Notes: a model not told the origin generated them from the letters alone. Positions 14,400-21,618 are shown, counted from the stretch's first letter. The stretch: DNA of 21,618 nt from CAYJAD01 sp964371505 (GCA_964371505.1 CAYJNG010000025.1:1-21618), one strand, 5' to 3'. Made by a program: numbers and translations.

Positions 14400-14472
14400 A
14401 AAAAAAATCCTTTTGGGCGCCATACCATGGCAATGATTTTTCTGCATATGCAGGCGTAGTTTTGTATGGCGC
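14400..14472 (-). other. Long inverted repeat followed by a T-tract upstream of cobD
   Basis: GCGCCATAC (14417-14425) and GTATGGCGC (14464-14472) form a 9-bp stem around a 38-base loop, which contains a 12-base palindrome CTGCATATGCAG (14442-14453). Reading on the - strand, eight Ts follow (14407-14400) after a nine-base spacer. It lies between the operon terminator and the cobD promoter. It could be a backup terminator or the end of a small RNA. The spacer between stem and T-tract makes a classic terminator doubtful. Confidence 0.35.
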
Positions 14473-14508
14473 TGGTAAGGGTAAATGCAAACCTAGATTC
14501 GTATATGC

Positions 14509-14565
14509 AAAAGATAGAAAAATGCGTTGTAAAATCCTAAACAAGTTTTAGATTTTACAACGCAT
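14509..14565 (-). terminator. Intrinsic terminator of the cytochrome-rnf-apbE operon
   Basis: A 14-bp perfect stem (14522-14535 with 14552-14565) is extended by 5 bp past a single bulged base and closed by a five-base loop. On the - strand it is followed at once by a T-rich run, TTTTCTATCTTTT (14521-14509). It lies about 50 bases beyond the apbE stop. The remainder of the gene-free stretch 14278-14614 holds the inverted repeat and the cobD promoter listed separately. I see no small gene in it. Confidence 0.82.
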
Positions 14566-14614
14566 ATATTGGGAAGGCCATATTAAAGTATGGCTTCATT
14601 TTTTACGTATCTTC

Positions 14615-15637
14615 TTAGGCTTTTTTCCATCCCTGTGAAGTGATGATTTGCTTACCGTAAACAAGCAAACATTCACGCTCAGGCAAGTTGTTTACCAATG
14701 TTAAGGCTTGCGCTGTGGGCATGGCAGAAAGCGCCGTGGCTAAAGCGTCGGCTTCAAGGGCTGTGGGGGCCATTACCGTCACCGAGGTGCTGTATTGCGT
14801 GCTTTGTGCTTGTTTAGGGTCTATGAGGTGATGATGCTTTTTATGGGCATCATAATACATTTCATAATTACCAGAAGTGGCTATGGCCCCTTGCACGTAT
14901 ACGCTCGTGAGGTTTTCCCCTTTACGCATGGGGTTTTCGATGGCCACATGCCAAGGAGTGTGAGCAGCTTTTTGCCCATGGGTGCGAATGTCACCGCCGG
15001 CATTGATGAGATGATTTTGTATGCCGTGTGCAGAAAGTACTTCTGAAGCTTTGTCGGCAATATAGCCCTTAGCAATACCATCAAGCGTTACAGCCATGCC
15101 TTGGCGCCCGAAGCGTACATGGTCAGGGCTTAGGTGCACTTCTTGTGCTTGCATAAGCTCTTTGGCGGCTTGCAGCTGCGCTGCATCAAGATGCATCTCG
15201 CCGTGAGGGTTTTGGGCCTTACGGTACACATCAAGCAGGGGAGCTACGGTAATGTCAAAAGCGCCGGCACTTAAGTTGTGCACACGTTTTGCTTGTTGTA
15301 AAACGTGTATAAGACTTTGCGGAGCATGCATAAGCTTGCCTGTGGCATTCAGTTCTGTAAGGGCAGAGCTTTTATGTCGGGAAAGCTCTTTTTCAAGGGC
15401 TGAAACCGTGGCAAAGGCTTGCCCTAGGGCTTCTTCAGCCAAGGCTTGGCTTTCATGCATGGCAGATATACTTACAAAAGTGCCTAAGAGAAGGCGCGTT
15501 TGCGTATGCAGGGTTGCCTTGGGGGCAAGACCAGCCAAAGCCATTGTAGGTTGTACCAAGAGCGCTGCACCGGCAAGGGCAGAACCTTGAAGGAAACCAC
15601 GACGGCTCATGGTATGTAGAGATGTGCTTTGTGTCAT
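14615..15637 (-). CDS. apbE: FAD:protein FMN transferase ApbE (Tat-exported)
   Basis: A 340-aa flavin transferase that attaches FMN through a phosphoester bond to threonine in Rnf/Nqr subunits on the periplasmic face. The N-terminus has a twin-arginine signal, SRRGFLQGSALAGAALL (RR at 12-13), with a possible cleavage after the ALA near residue 35. The ApbE core is visible as RLLLGTFVSISA, LSAGAFDITVAPLLD, VTLDGIAKGYIADKA, INAGGDIRTHG, HHLIDPK and ALEADALATALSAM, which includes the Mg/FAD-binding aspartates and histidine. It starts 11 bases after the rnfB stop with AAGGTAGGA as ribosome site. As the last gene of the rnf operon, its natural substrates are RnfG and RnfD. Confidence 0.95.
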   Translation of the reverse strand: MTQSTSLHTMSRRGFLQGSALAGAALLVQPTMALAGLAPKATLHTQTRLLLGTFVSISAMHESQALAEEALGQAFATVSALEKELSRHKSSALTELNATGKLMHAPQSLIHVLQQAKRVHNLSAGAFDITVAPLLDVYRKAQNPHGEMHLDAAQLQAAKELMQAQEVHLSPDHVRFGRQGMAVTLDGIAKGYIADKASEVLSAHGIQNHLINAGGDIRTHGQKAAHTPWHVAIENPMRKGENLTSVYVQGAIATSGNYEMYYDAHKKHHHLIDPKQAQSTQYSTSVTVMAPTALEADALATALSAMPTAQALTLVNNLPERECLLVYGKQIITSQGWKKA

Positions 15638-15648
15638 ATATTCCTACC

Positions 15649-16569
15649 TTATGCCTGCGTGTTTTGTGGCGCAGCGTTATCCTGTGTAGGCGCTTGTTTG
15701 CCATCGGTATTTTTTGCAACAACAAGTTCTTCTAGAGCATCTTGCTGCAAAGTATGATTCAAGGTGGGGCAGAAGGGGCGTAATATTTTACGAGGGCAAT
15801 CTGTAATACAAATTTCAGCGCAATCGGCCCCATAGCTTAAGCATTTTTGTTGGTCAATTTCAATGCGGCTTTCCACTTGTGTAATGGCTTTAGCTGGGCA
15901 AGATTTAATGCACTTACCACAGTTAATGCAACCCACCTCACATATGTCCATAACAGCGCGCAATTTATCCTTAGTGGCGCAAGTAACAGCCACGCGAGCT
16001 CGAGCAGGAATAATATCTAAAGAGTTACGAGGGCAGGCCTTAATGCACAGGCCGCAGCCGGTACATTTTGATGCGCTGATGACCACAAGCCCGTCTTTAA
16101 TTTCCATGGCACTAAAGGGGCATACTTCTACGCAGTCCCCAAATCCAAGGCAAGACCAAGAACAAAGATCGGAGCCGTTCATAAGCAAGGTGGCACCGGC
16201 GCAAGAGGGAAAGCCGTGGTATTGGTAGCGAGCCTTTACATTACCGGCAATTTTATCGCAACGGCGAAAGGAAATCATGGGGTCGGCAGCGCCTACGGAT
16301 TTTCCTGTAAGCTCGCCCACAGTAATGGTGGTATCGGCAGAACCTGCCACACATAAAGAGGCCGCCACATTGGGTTCATTAACCACAGCAATGGCATAGC
16401 CTTCACAGCCGGCATAGCCGCAGCCACCGCAGTTAGCACCGGGTAAGGCGTCCATAACGGCTTCTACGCGTGGGTCTTCTTCCACATAAAATACACGCGA
16501 AGCTGCAGCCAGCACTATGGCAGCCACTAATCCAAGCCCAAAAAGGGTAAGAACAGATGATAATACCAT
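15649..16569 (-). CDS. rnfB: Rnf complex subunit RnfB, polyferredoxin
   Basis: A 306-aa iron-sulfur subunit, thought to accept electrons from reduced ferredoxin on the cytoplasmic side. An N-terminal membrane helix (about residues 3-25) precedes the Fe-S domain ALPGANCGGCGYAGCEGYA with a further Cys at ASLC. Then come several ferredoxin-type clusters: SCLGFGDCVEVCPF, KCTGCGLCIKACPRN, CINCGKCIKSCPAKA and a looser set in CAEICITDCPRK. It is longer than the roughly 190-aa enterobacterial RsxB because of the extra clusters and a Gln/Asn-rich tail (about 45 residues after the last cluster). Its start has AGGAGG eight bases upstream. It lies 11 bases after rnfA. Confidence 0.95.
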   Translation of the reverse strand: MVLSSVLTLFGLGLVAAIVLAAASRVFYVEEDPRVEAVMDALPGANCGGCGYAGCEGYAIAVVNEPNVAASLCVAGSADTTITVGELTGKSVGAADPMISFRRCDKIAGNVKARYQYHGFPSCAGATLLMNGSDLCSWSCLGFGDCVEVCPFSAMEIKDGLVVISASKCTGCGLCIKACPRNSLDIIPARARVAVTCATKDKLRAVMDICEVGCINCGKCIKSCPAKAITQVESRIEIDQQKCLSYGADCAEICITDCPRKILRPFCPTLNHTLQQDALEELVVAKNTDGKQAPTQDNAAPQNTQA

Positions 16570-16580
16570 GTGAAAGCCTC

Positions 16581-17156
16581 CTAGCTTGTCATGCCTTTAA
16601 AGGCAACAAAGGCAAGGGACATGAGCCCTGCCATTATAAGGGCAATGGGGGTACCCATCATGGCCTTGGGTACACGACAAATCTCCAAACGCTCACGAAT
16701 GCCTGCCATGAGCACAAGGGCCAGCATAAAACCGGCGCTGGAGGCCACAGCATAAAGCATGGAGGTGATAAAGTCGTATTCTTCACGCTGTACCAAGATG
16801 GCTACACCCATAACGGCGCAGTTGGTGGTAATGAGCGGTAAGAAAATACCTAAGGACGCATAAAGCGGCGGTACCATTTTTTTAAGAAACATTTCTACAA
16901 ATTGCACCAATGATGCAATTACAAGAATGAATACAATTGTTTGTAAGTAGGATAAGCCGTAAGGCAATAAAATGTACTTTTGCATAAACCACGTACAGGC
17001 TGTGGCCATGATGGTTACAAAAACCACCGCACCGCCCATGCCAAGGGCTACGCCTTGTTCTTTAGAGCAGCCAAGGTAGGGGCAGTTACCAAGGTATTGC
17101 GCAAGTACAATGTTATTTACAAATATAGCTGATATAAAGAGCTGAAAAATATCCAT
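16581..17156 (-). CDS. rnfA: Rnf complex membrane subunit RnfA
   Basis: A 191-aa, six-helix inner-membrane subunit, full length. It shows the family start FVNNIVLAQYLGNCPYLGCS (C25, C30) and the inverted-repeat counterpart LPLITTNCAVMGVA (C113). C25 and C113 correspond to the conserved cysteines that, with those of RnfE, hold the intramembrane iron centre of Rnf/Nqr. It forms part of the ion-translocating core. A strong ribosome site, GGGGAGGGA, lies just before the ATG, and rnfE ends 12 bases upstream. Confidence 0.96.
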   Translation of the reverse strand: MDIFQLFISAIFVNNIVLAQYLGNCPYLGCSKEQGVALGMGGAVVFVTIMATACTWFMQKYILLPYGLSYLQTIVFILVIASLVQFVEMFLKKMVPPLYASLGIFLPLITTNCAVMGVAILVQREEYDFITSMLYAVASSAGFMLALVLMAGIRERLEICRVPKAMMGTPIALIMAGLMSLAFVAFKGMTS

Positions 17157-17168
17157 TATTCCCTCCCC

Positions 17169-17837
17169 TTACTTTCGTCCACAGGCGCCGCAAGCAGAGC
17201 AGCCGTGTGTGGGGTTTTCAGGCTCATCAAGACCCTGACGTTTAGCTTGCCATTTGGTAAAGGCGTTCATGGCGCATAAAATAACACCAAGGGCTATAAA
17301 GGCGCCTGGGGCTTCTACCATAACCGTGAAGGGGATGAAGCCATCCCACATGACATGTGTACCGAAAAGTGTACCTGCGCCTAAAAGTTCGCGCAGGCCG
17401 CCAAGAAAGGTGAGGGATACGGCAAAACCAATACCCATACCTAAACCGTCAGCCACAGAAAGGGCCACGGTATTTTTAGCGGCAAAGGCTTCTGCACGGC
17501 CCAAAATGAGGCAGTTTACCACAATGAGCGGTACGAAAATACCTAATTGTTGGTATAAAGGATAGGCATAAGCCTGCATAAGCAATTCCACCGAAACCAC
17601 CAGCGTTGCGGAAATGGCGATGAAGCAAGCAATACGTACTTTTTTTGGTATTATACTACGCATTAGCGAAATAATAAGGTTTGAGAGCACAAGTACAAAA
17701 ATAACCGCTACTCCCATGCCAAGACCATTATTGGCAGATTTTGTTACCGCAAGCACGGGGCAAAGGCCGAGCAAGAGGCGAAATGGAGGAAGTTCGTTCC
17801 ATAAGCCTTTGGTAAATTCTTTCATTATTTGACTCAT
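17169..17837 (-). CDS. rnfE: Rnf complex membrane subunit RnfE
   Basis: A 222-aa integral membrane subunit paralogous to RnfA. Conserved cysteines lie in LLLGLCPVLAVTKSANNGLGMG (C26) and FVPLIVVNCLILGRAEAFA (C109), the counterparts of the RnfA pair around the intramembrane iron centre. GLRELLGAGTLFG is another RnfE signature. The protein ends in an unusual cysteine-rich tail, HGCSACGACGRK, giving C213-x2-C216-x2-C219. This looks like a metal- or cluster-binding end that the shorter classic RnfE proteins lack. It follows rnfG by nine bases with GGGGGA as ribosome site. Confidence 0.95.
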   Translation of the reverse strand: MSQIMKEFTKGLWNELPPFRLLLGLCPVLAVTKSANNGLGMGVAVIFVLVLSNLIISLMRSIIPKKVRIACFIAISATLVVSVELLMQAYAYPLYQQLGIFVPLIVVNCLILGRAEAFAAKNTVALSVADGLGMGIGFAVSLTFLGGLRELLGAGTLFGTHVMWDGFIPFTVMVEAPGAFIALGVILCAMNAFTKWQAKRQGLDEPENPTHGCSACGACGRK

Positions 17838-17846
17838 GGTTTCCCC

Positions 17847-18422
17847 CTACGGCCATGCTTTTATGATGGCGTCTTTTAATTCAGCATAGACTTTTGCCGC
17901 ATTGGCCACAGCAAGTACAGCACCAGCAGAAGACACCGTGGCGCCAGAAATAGCATCTATACTACCACCATCTTTTTTCAACTTCACATCCATGGGCTTA
18001 GCTGTAAATTGGTCTACAAAGCGTGGTGCGAGAATAACGTCACCAATGCCGGGTGTTTCCTTCATGGTGGTTACACCAATGCCTACCAACGTGTCATTGG
18101 CTGGGTTAATACCCACCATAACGCTGATATCACCGCCAAAGCCTTTACCCTTATCTTCAAGGGCTACGCCTATAAGTTTTCCACCTTTACGTGCAGGAAA
18201 TATGGTAACTTCGCGCCCGTCTTTTAAGGTAAACTTTTTGCGTTCTGCCACAGGAGAGTTGTCTACATCGCTAAACACGCGATCTAGAGCAGGGGACTGT
18301 ACATAGGTAAGAACTTGTTCTTCAATGGGTATGGCTGTAATCATCTTAAGGTAAGAAAGGCCAAAGCCTGAAATACCACAAATGGTCGACAGCACCACAA
18401 GCATTTTTATGATATCACGCAT
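17847..18422 (-). CDS. rnfG: Rnf complex flavoprotein subunit RnfG
   Basis: A 191-aa periplasmic FMN-binding subunit anchored by one N-terminal helix (about residues 7-28). The C-terminal FMN-binding domain carries GVTTMKETPGIGD, typical of RnfG/NqrC, and the flavinylation motif DAISGATVSSAG, where T162 should carry the phosphoester-linked FMN added by ApbE. In Rnf the flavin passes electrons within the complex on the periplasmic side, next to the presumed cytochrome docking surface. The ATG overlaps the rnfD stop (TAATG), with GGAGG upstream. Length is normal for the family. Confidence 0.95.
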   Translation of the reverse strand: MRDIIKMLVVLSTICGISGFGLSYLKMITAIPIEEQVLTYVQSPALDRVFSDVDNSPVAERKKFTLKDGREVTIFPARKGGKLIGVALEDKGKGFGGDISVMVGINPANDTLVGIGVTTMKETPGIGDVILAPRFVDQFTAKPMDVKLKKDGGSIDAISGATVSSAGAVLAVANAAKVYAELKDAIIKAWP

Positions 18423-19378
18423 TATTTGCCTCCAAAGGGCTTGGGACGAATGCTCTCAAGCAAGGGAGTCAGTAAGTTTATAAGAAGTATAGCAAAAGCC
18501 ACACCGTCAGTATGCTCACCGTAAGTACGAATAATAACAACAAGGGTACCGCCAAGGGCGCCGTACAGCATCATGGGAATGGGTCTATCTGGGCTTGAAG
18601 CCATGTCGGTGGCTAAGAAAAAGCCGCCTAAAAGCGTTGAGCCTGTTAACACATGAAACAAGGGGCTAGCGTACATTTCTGGGGCTATGGTGTGAAAAAT
18701 AGCACCAGTAATGCCAACGCCAACAAAAAAGGCTGTGGCAATTTCCCAGCGAATAATACCGCGTATGCAAAGGTAGGAGCCCCCTAAAAGTAGGGCTAAA
18801 CCTTGTGCAGCGCCAAGGCCGCCAATTTGCTTGCCAAGGGCAAGGTCTAACCACGGCGTTTGTGCAGCTGTTGCTGCGCCAAAGTACTTAAGTTGTACTA
18901 AGGGGTCCACAAAGAGGGTGTTGAGTTGCATGGCGTTGGGGTCCATATACAGTGGCCATGAAACGTAGAGTAGGGCCCAACCAACTAGGGTACTGTTTAC
19001 AGGGTTGGCGCCAAGGCCGCCAAAGGCCATTTTGCCAAGGGTAATACAAAGGCTTACCCCCACCACTACAATCCACCAAGGGGTTGAGGCGGGTAAAAGA
19101 AAGGCAAAAAGCAAGCTTGTGACCACGGCAGAAAAATTGTCTACAGCGATTTCACGTGCCATGATTTTTTGACACATGGCTTCCACAATAATACCTGTGA
19201 GCATGGCTAAGGCCATAACTCTGGCAGCAGGGAGGCCCCAATGCCAAATACCCATGATGGCAGCTGGCGTAAGTGCAAGTAAAGTATTATAATTTAAGCT
19301 ACGTATGGTGCGGCCGCAATGCCAAAAGGGCGGAGCGCTTACCGCGAGTAACGCAGATGAAGAAGTAGTATTTGCCAT
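18422..19378 (-). CDS. rnfD: Rnf complex membrane subunit RnfD
   Basis: A 318-aa multi-helix membrane subunit of the NqrB/RnfD family. Family blocks are SLNYNTLLALTPAAIMGIWHWG, DNFSAVVTSLLFAFLLPASTPWW, FGGLGANPVNSTLVGWALL, LGKQIGGLGAAQGLALLLGGSYL and GGFFLATDMASSPDRP. It is expected to carry covalent FMN and to help form the ion channel. The usual flavinylation threonine lies in an S/T-x-A-T-P-L type segment just before the LGKQIGG block. Here that stretch reads GAATAAQTPW (T170, T174), so the canonical motif is not obvious. AAGGAGGGG precedes the ATG and overlaps the rnfC stop. Confidence 0.94.
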   Translation of the reverse strand: MANTTSSSALLAVSAPPFWHCGRTIRSLNYNTLLALTPAAIMGIWHWGLPAARVMALAMLTGIIVEAMCQKIMAREIAVDNFSAVVTSLLFAFLLPASTPWWIVVVGVSLCITLGKMAFGGLGANPVNSTLVGWALLYVSWPLYMDPNAMQLNTLFVDPLVQLKYFGAATAAQTPWLDLALGKQIGGLGAAQGLALLLGGSYLCIRGIIRWEIATAFFVGVGITGAIFHTIAPEMYASPLFHVLTGSTLLGGFFLATDMASSPDRPIPMMLYGALGGTLVVIIRTYGEHTDGVAFAILLINLLTPLLESIRPKPFGGK

Positions 19379-19390
19379 TATATCCCCTCC

Positions 19391-20617
19391 TTACGCAGAA
19401 GTCGTTGGTTGAATTTCTTCTAGCTCTTTAAGCGCTTCTGCTTGGAGGAGCTTATGCTTGGCAAGGCGGATGTATTGTAATACAGGGCGCCGTGCCACAC
19501 ATACATAGCCACACAGACCACAGTCAAGACAGGAGAATATATGCTCTTTTTCACATTTATCGTAGAGAGCAAATTCAGAGTAACGACTGAGCAAAGAAGG
19601 GGTGATACGCGCCGGACAAATAAGTACACAGGCGCCGCAATTAATACAGGGGTTATGACCTTCCATATCTGGTATGGCGCTAGATTCCACCACAAAAACC
19701 CCGTGCGTACCCTTGGTAACACTGCGGTCAAGCGTATCTAAGCTTTCACCGCGCAGCGGGCCGCCGCGCAGCACAGTGTCGCCTTCTTCAATGGTAATAT
19801 TTCCAAGTTCAAGAAGTTCACCAATGGTAGAACCTTCCTTTACAATATAGTTCCCCCATTTGGTATAAGAACCTATGGTAAGAACTGTTTCTGTAAGGGG
19901 TAGCCCCGTTACACCTACGCGACCAAGGCTCCATATATTATGAAGACCTACACAAGCCACATCGGGGGGATTTTCCTTTCCTGTAACATTTTTAATAACA
20001 AGCTCGGCCAAGCTATTGGGATAGTCCGGGCTTACGTGTACAATTTTTAAGCCTTCGCAGGTAAATTGCATGCCATGAGGTATGGCAAGAATGATTTCTT
20101 CTGCGCGAGCCAAGCGTTTGAGTAGAGCTATGCCTGCATTGAAGGTTCTACCGTGGCTTGTGAGCATGGGCTCAGCCCAGCGAACGCCAGGATCTGGGTT
20201 TAAGCCGTTAATGATAAGCGTTTTACATTTTCTGGAAAGAGAGCGTGTGTTTACTCCAAGTTTTTTCACTGCAAGGCGCAGTTCATCTTCGCGCAAGTCT
20301 GCATTAAGCAAGTCTACAGGCTGTACTTGCGGTGCGTCCTCCATGGGCTCTGTGGCCTTAAGCATGATGCTTCGCTCATTAACATCGCTCACTTCACCAT
20401 GGATGGGCGAAAATACATCGCCCTTTTCTATGGAAGGGTGCGTACCAAGAAGCATGCCAGGATACACTTTAGCTTTCTTTTTTATTCCATCGGCAAGAGT
20501 AAAACCTTCGCGGTTAAGGCGCAATTTAGTAGGCATTTGCCCTTCGGTAAAGCGCTTGGAAACACCATATACAAGGTGAAAGCGAGGGTCGTTAAGTATT
20601 TGAAAATGTTGTTTCAT
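19391..20617 (-). CDS. rnfC: Rnf complex subunit RnfC, divergent and lacking the NADH/FMN glycine loop
   Basis: A 408-aa peripheral iron-sulfur subunit. The C-terminus carries two [4Fe-4S] ferredoxin motifs, CINCGACVLICP (C324, C327, C330, C334) and CLDCGLCGYVC (C363, C366, C369, C373). The N-terminal barrel-sandwich part (GTHPSIEKGDVFSPIHGEV) and the SLBB-like stretch TIGSYTKWGNYIVKEGSTIGELL match RnfC. In the nucleotide-binding core, however, the expected glycine-rich GxGGAGFPT loop is replaced by GVNTRSLSRKC (121-131), and NGAECEP by NGLNPDPG. NADH oxidation therefore looks unlikely, and the adjacent decahaem cytochrome may supply or take electrons. It starts seven bases after the cytochrome stop. 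Confidence 0.92.
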   Translation of the reverse strand: MKQHFQILNDPRFHLVYGVSKRFTEGQMPTKLRLNREGFTLADGIKKKAKVYPGMLLGTHPSIEKGDVFSPIHGEVSDVNERSIMLKATEPMEDAPQVQPVDLLNADLREDELRLAVKKLGVNTRSLSRKCKTLIINGLNPDPGVRWAEPMLTSHGRTFNAGIALLKRLARAEEIILAIPHGMQFTCEGLKIVHVSPDYPNSLAELVIKNVTGKENPPDVACVGLHNIWSLGRVGVTGLPLTETVLTIGSYTKWGNYIVKEGSTIGELLELGNITIEEGDTVLRGGPLRGESLDTLDRSVTKGTHGVFVVESSAIPDMEGHNPCINCGACVLICPARITPSLLSRYSEFALYDKCEKEHIFSCLDCGLCGYVCVARRPVLQYIRLAKHKLLQAEALKELEEIQPTTSA

Positions 20618-20624
20618 ACTAAAC

Positions 20625-21410
20625 TCACTTCGTATGACATTGGCTACATTGTTCTTGAGTGTATGGCCCCTTGCCTACATTGCTGTGACAAGTGATGCAC
20701 TGACCATGATAGGCGCCCATGCGATTGGGAATAAGCTCAGCAGGCTTAACTGTGTGACAGGTGGCGCAATTGGCATAAAAATTATTAAGCTTAAAGGCTT
20801 CGGAGCCTTCTTCTTTAAGCCTTTTACGGTTATCAATGGTGGCGTGGCAGGAAGCACAGTCTTTAATACCATTGGCAAACATATCTTCATGGCAGGACTG
20901 ACACTTTAGGTGAACAGCATCCTTTAAAGAAGGCATGGTTTCATCGCCTGTGCTTTCATGACAGTTAGCACAGTTTTGTGGTTCCGGCTCAATGGAGGTA
21001 TCTTCATGGTGACAGGATGTACAGTCAAGGCCGTACTCTTCAGCATGGGCGGTGTGTGTCCATTCCACTTTTTGGGTAAATTCCATATGGTGACAGGTGG
21101 CGCATGCGTCAGGTCCCTTAATGGTTGTGGCGTGCGTAGAGCGGAAGGCTTCATTAAAAGTCACACCATGGCAGGTACCACAGCTGATAACATTCTTCGT
21201 TTCCACAATCATTTCATGGTGACATGTGGCACAAGGAATATTGTCACCATTAAGATGCTTTTGGTGGTTAAAAACGACCTTTCCAGCTGCATTATCCAAA
21301 AGGATACGCTCTGGAATGTCTTTAACAGGCTCTGGCATAAAATAGCCAGCCCCAGCCACAACAATGAGAACGGCTGCAAAGAGCAGAATGGGCATGTAGC
21401 GTTTTTGCAA
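20625..21410 (-). CDS. Membrane-anchored decahaem cytochrome c of the Rnf operon
   Basis: A 261-aa cytochrome with ten CxxCH haem-binding motifs: CATCH, CGTCH, CATCH, CTSCH, CANCH, CQSCH, CASCH, CATCH, CITCH and CSQCH. Extra histidines, for example FNHQKH, suit bis-His coordination of the cytochrome c3/c7 type. A short basic N-terminus and one hydrophobic helix (MPILLFAAVLIVVAGAGYF) form an uncleaved anchor, so the haem domain lies in the periplasm. I chose the TTG at 21410 because AAGGAAGG (21423-21416) is well spaced from it. An earlier in-frame TTG at 21455 has no ribosome site, and the ATG at 21395 is too far from one. As first gene before rnfC, it probably exchanges electrons between Rnf and periplasmic cytochrome c3. 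Confidence 0.92.
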   Translation of the reverse strand: MQKRYMPILLFAAVLIVVAGAGYFMPEPVKDIPERILLDNAAGKVVFNHQKHLNGDNIPCATCHHEMIVETKNVISCGTCHGVTFNEAFRSTHATTIKGPDACATCHHMEFTQKVEWTHTAHAEEYGLDCTSCHHEDTSIEPEPQNCANCHESTGDETMPSLKDAVHLKCQSCHEDMFANGIKDCASCHATIDNRKRLKEEGSEAFKLNNFYANCATCHTVKPAELIPNRMGAYHGQCITCHSNVGKGPYTQEQCSQCHTK

Positions 21411-21515
21411 AGGGACCTTCCTTGGGAAAATGTTAATCTTAAAATGAAACCACAAATTTTTTTTAATAGTTTTTTATAGCATAAATGGTGAAGATTGAAA
21501 AGTGAAAATGAATTA

Positions 21516-21543
21516 ATAGCTTGTTGTATTTTTCACAAGCTAT
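21516..21543 (-). promoter_or_regulatory. Rex-like operator dyad upstream of the cytochrome-rnf operon
   Basis: A perfect 9-bp inverted repeat, ATAGCTTGT / ACAAGCTAT, surrounds a ten-base centre. Inside it, 21521-21538 resembles the redox-sensing repressor Rex consensus TTGTGAA-N4-TTCACAA: the TTCACAA half is exact and the other half matches in TTGT. Rex responds to the NADH/NAD+ ratio, which would suit an energy-conserving Rnf operon. A good -10 hexamer TATAAT lies upstream at 21583-21578 (without a clear -35), and a weaker pair TTCACT-17-TATGCT lies downstream, so which promoter it would control is open. Confidence 0.45.
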
Positions 21544-21618
21544 ATGGTAATAAGCTGTTTTTTTGTATTAGATGGATATTATATGTTTTTTTTGATTTAC
21601 CCTTTCGGGTAAAGAAGG

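Noticed and set aside
14577..14604. + strand hairpin followed by Ts after apbE
   Set aside because: The stem is only 6 bp and no + strand transcript needs to end there; probably coincidental.
21411..21455. Longer cytochrome reading from a TTG at 21455
   Set aside because: There is no ribosome site before it, and it would add an Ile/Phe-rich stretch before the basic residues of the anchor. The TTG at 21410 has a good site.
21596..21613. 7-bp hairpin TTTACCC/GGGTAAA at the right edge as a terminator
   Set aside because: No T-tract follows on either strand within the window, so termination cannot be supported.

Overview
The window most likely comes from a sulfate- or sulfite-reducing Desulfovibrionaceae-type bacterium. 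A decahaem cytochrome c gene is followed by rnfC-D-G-E-A-B and apbE, the arrangement I know from Desulfovibrio. The other half of the window is an anaerobic (early cobalt insertion) cobalamin locus. Base composition is moderate and the genes are tightly packed. No mobile elements, tRNA, rRNA or CRISPR arrays were seen.

Left part (about 147-12375, + strand): one long, tightly coupled corrin operon. In order it holds cbiL, a two-Gate-domain membrane protein with a His-rich loop (candidate cobalt or corrinoid transporter), cbiC, cbiD, a cbiE-cbiT fusion, a cbiF-cbiG-cbiH triple fusion, cbiA, cbiP and cbiB. Most junctions overlap by 4-13 bases. Together they take cobalt-sirohydrochlorin to adenosylcobinamide phosphate. 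The precorrin-6A reductase (cbiJ), the cobalt chelatase, the adenosyltransferase and the nucleotide-loop genes are not in the window.

Middle (12390-14277, - strand): cobD (threonine-phosphate decarboxylase, the aminopropanol-phosphate supplier for CbiB) followed by a phosphoserine-phosphatase-like HAD enzyme. This pair runs tail to tail into cbiB with 14 bases between the stop codons. A sigma70-like promoter is visible upstream of cobD.

Right part (14509-21618, - strand): the decahaem cytochrome-rnfCDGEAB-apbE operon, ending in a strong intrinsic terminator. Rnf couples ferredoxin oxidation to ion pumping. ApbE attaches FMN to the complex, and the cytochrome should link it to the periplasmic cytochrome c pool. 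This RnfC lacks the usual glycine-rich NADH/FMN loop, which fits a cytochrome rather than NADH as partner. A Rex-like dyad lies upstream of the cytochrome gene.

Two 100-base N runs (5243-5342 and 12480-12579) are each flanked by identical 55-base copies. They look like scaffolding joins between contigs that actually overlap. Collapsing each duplicate restores an uninterrupted gene: CbiET of 467 aa and the HAD phosphatase of 203 aa.
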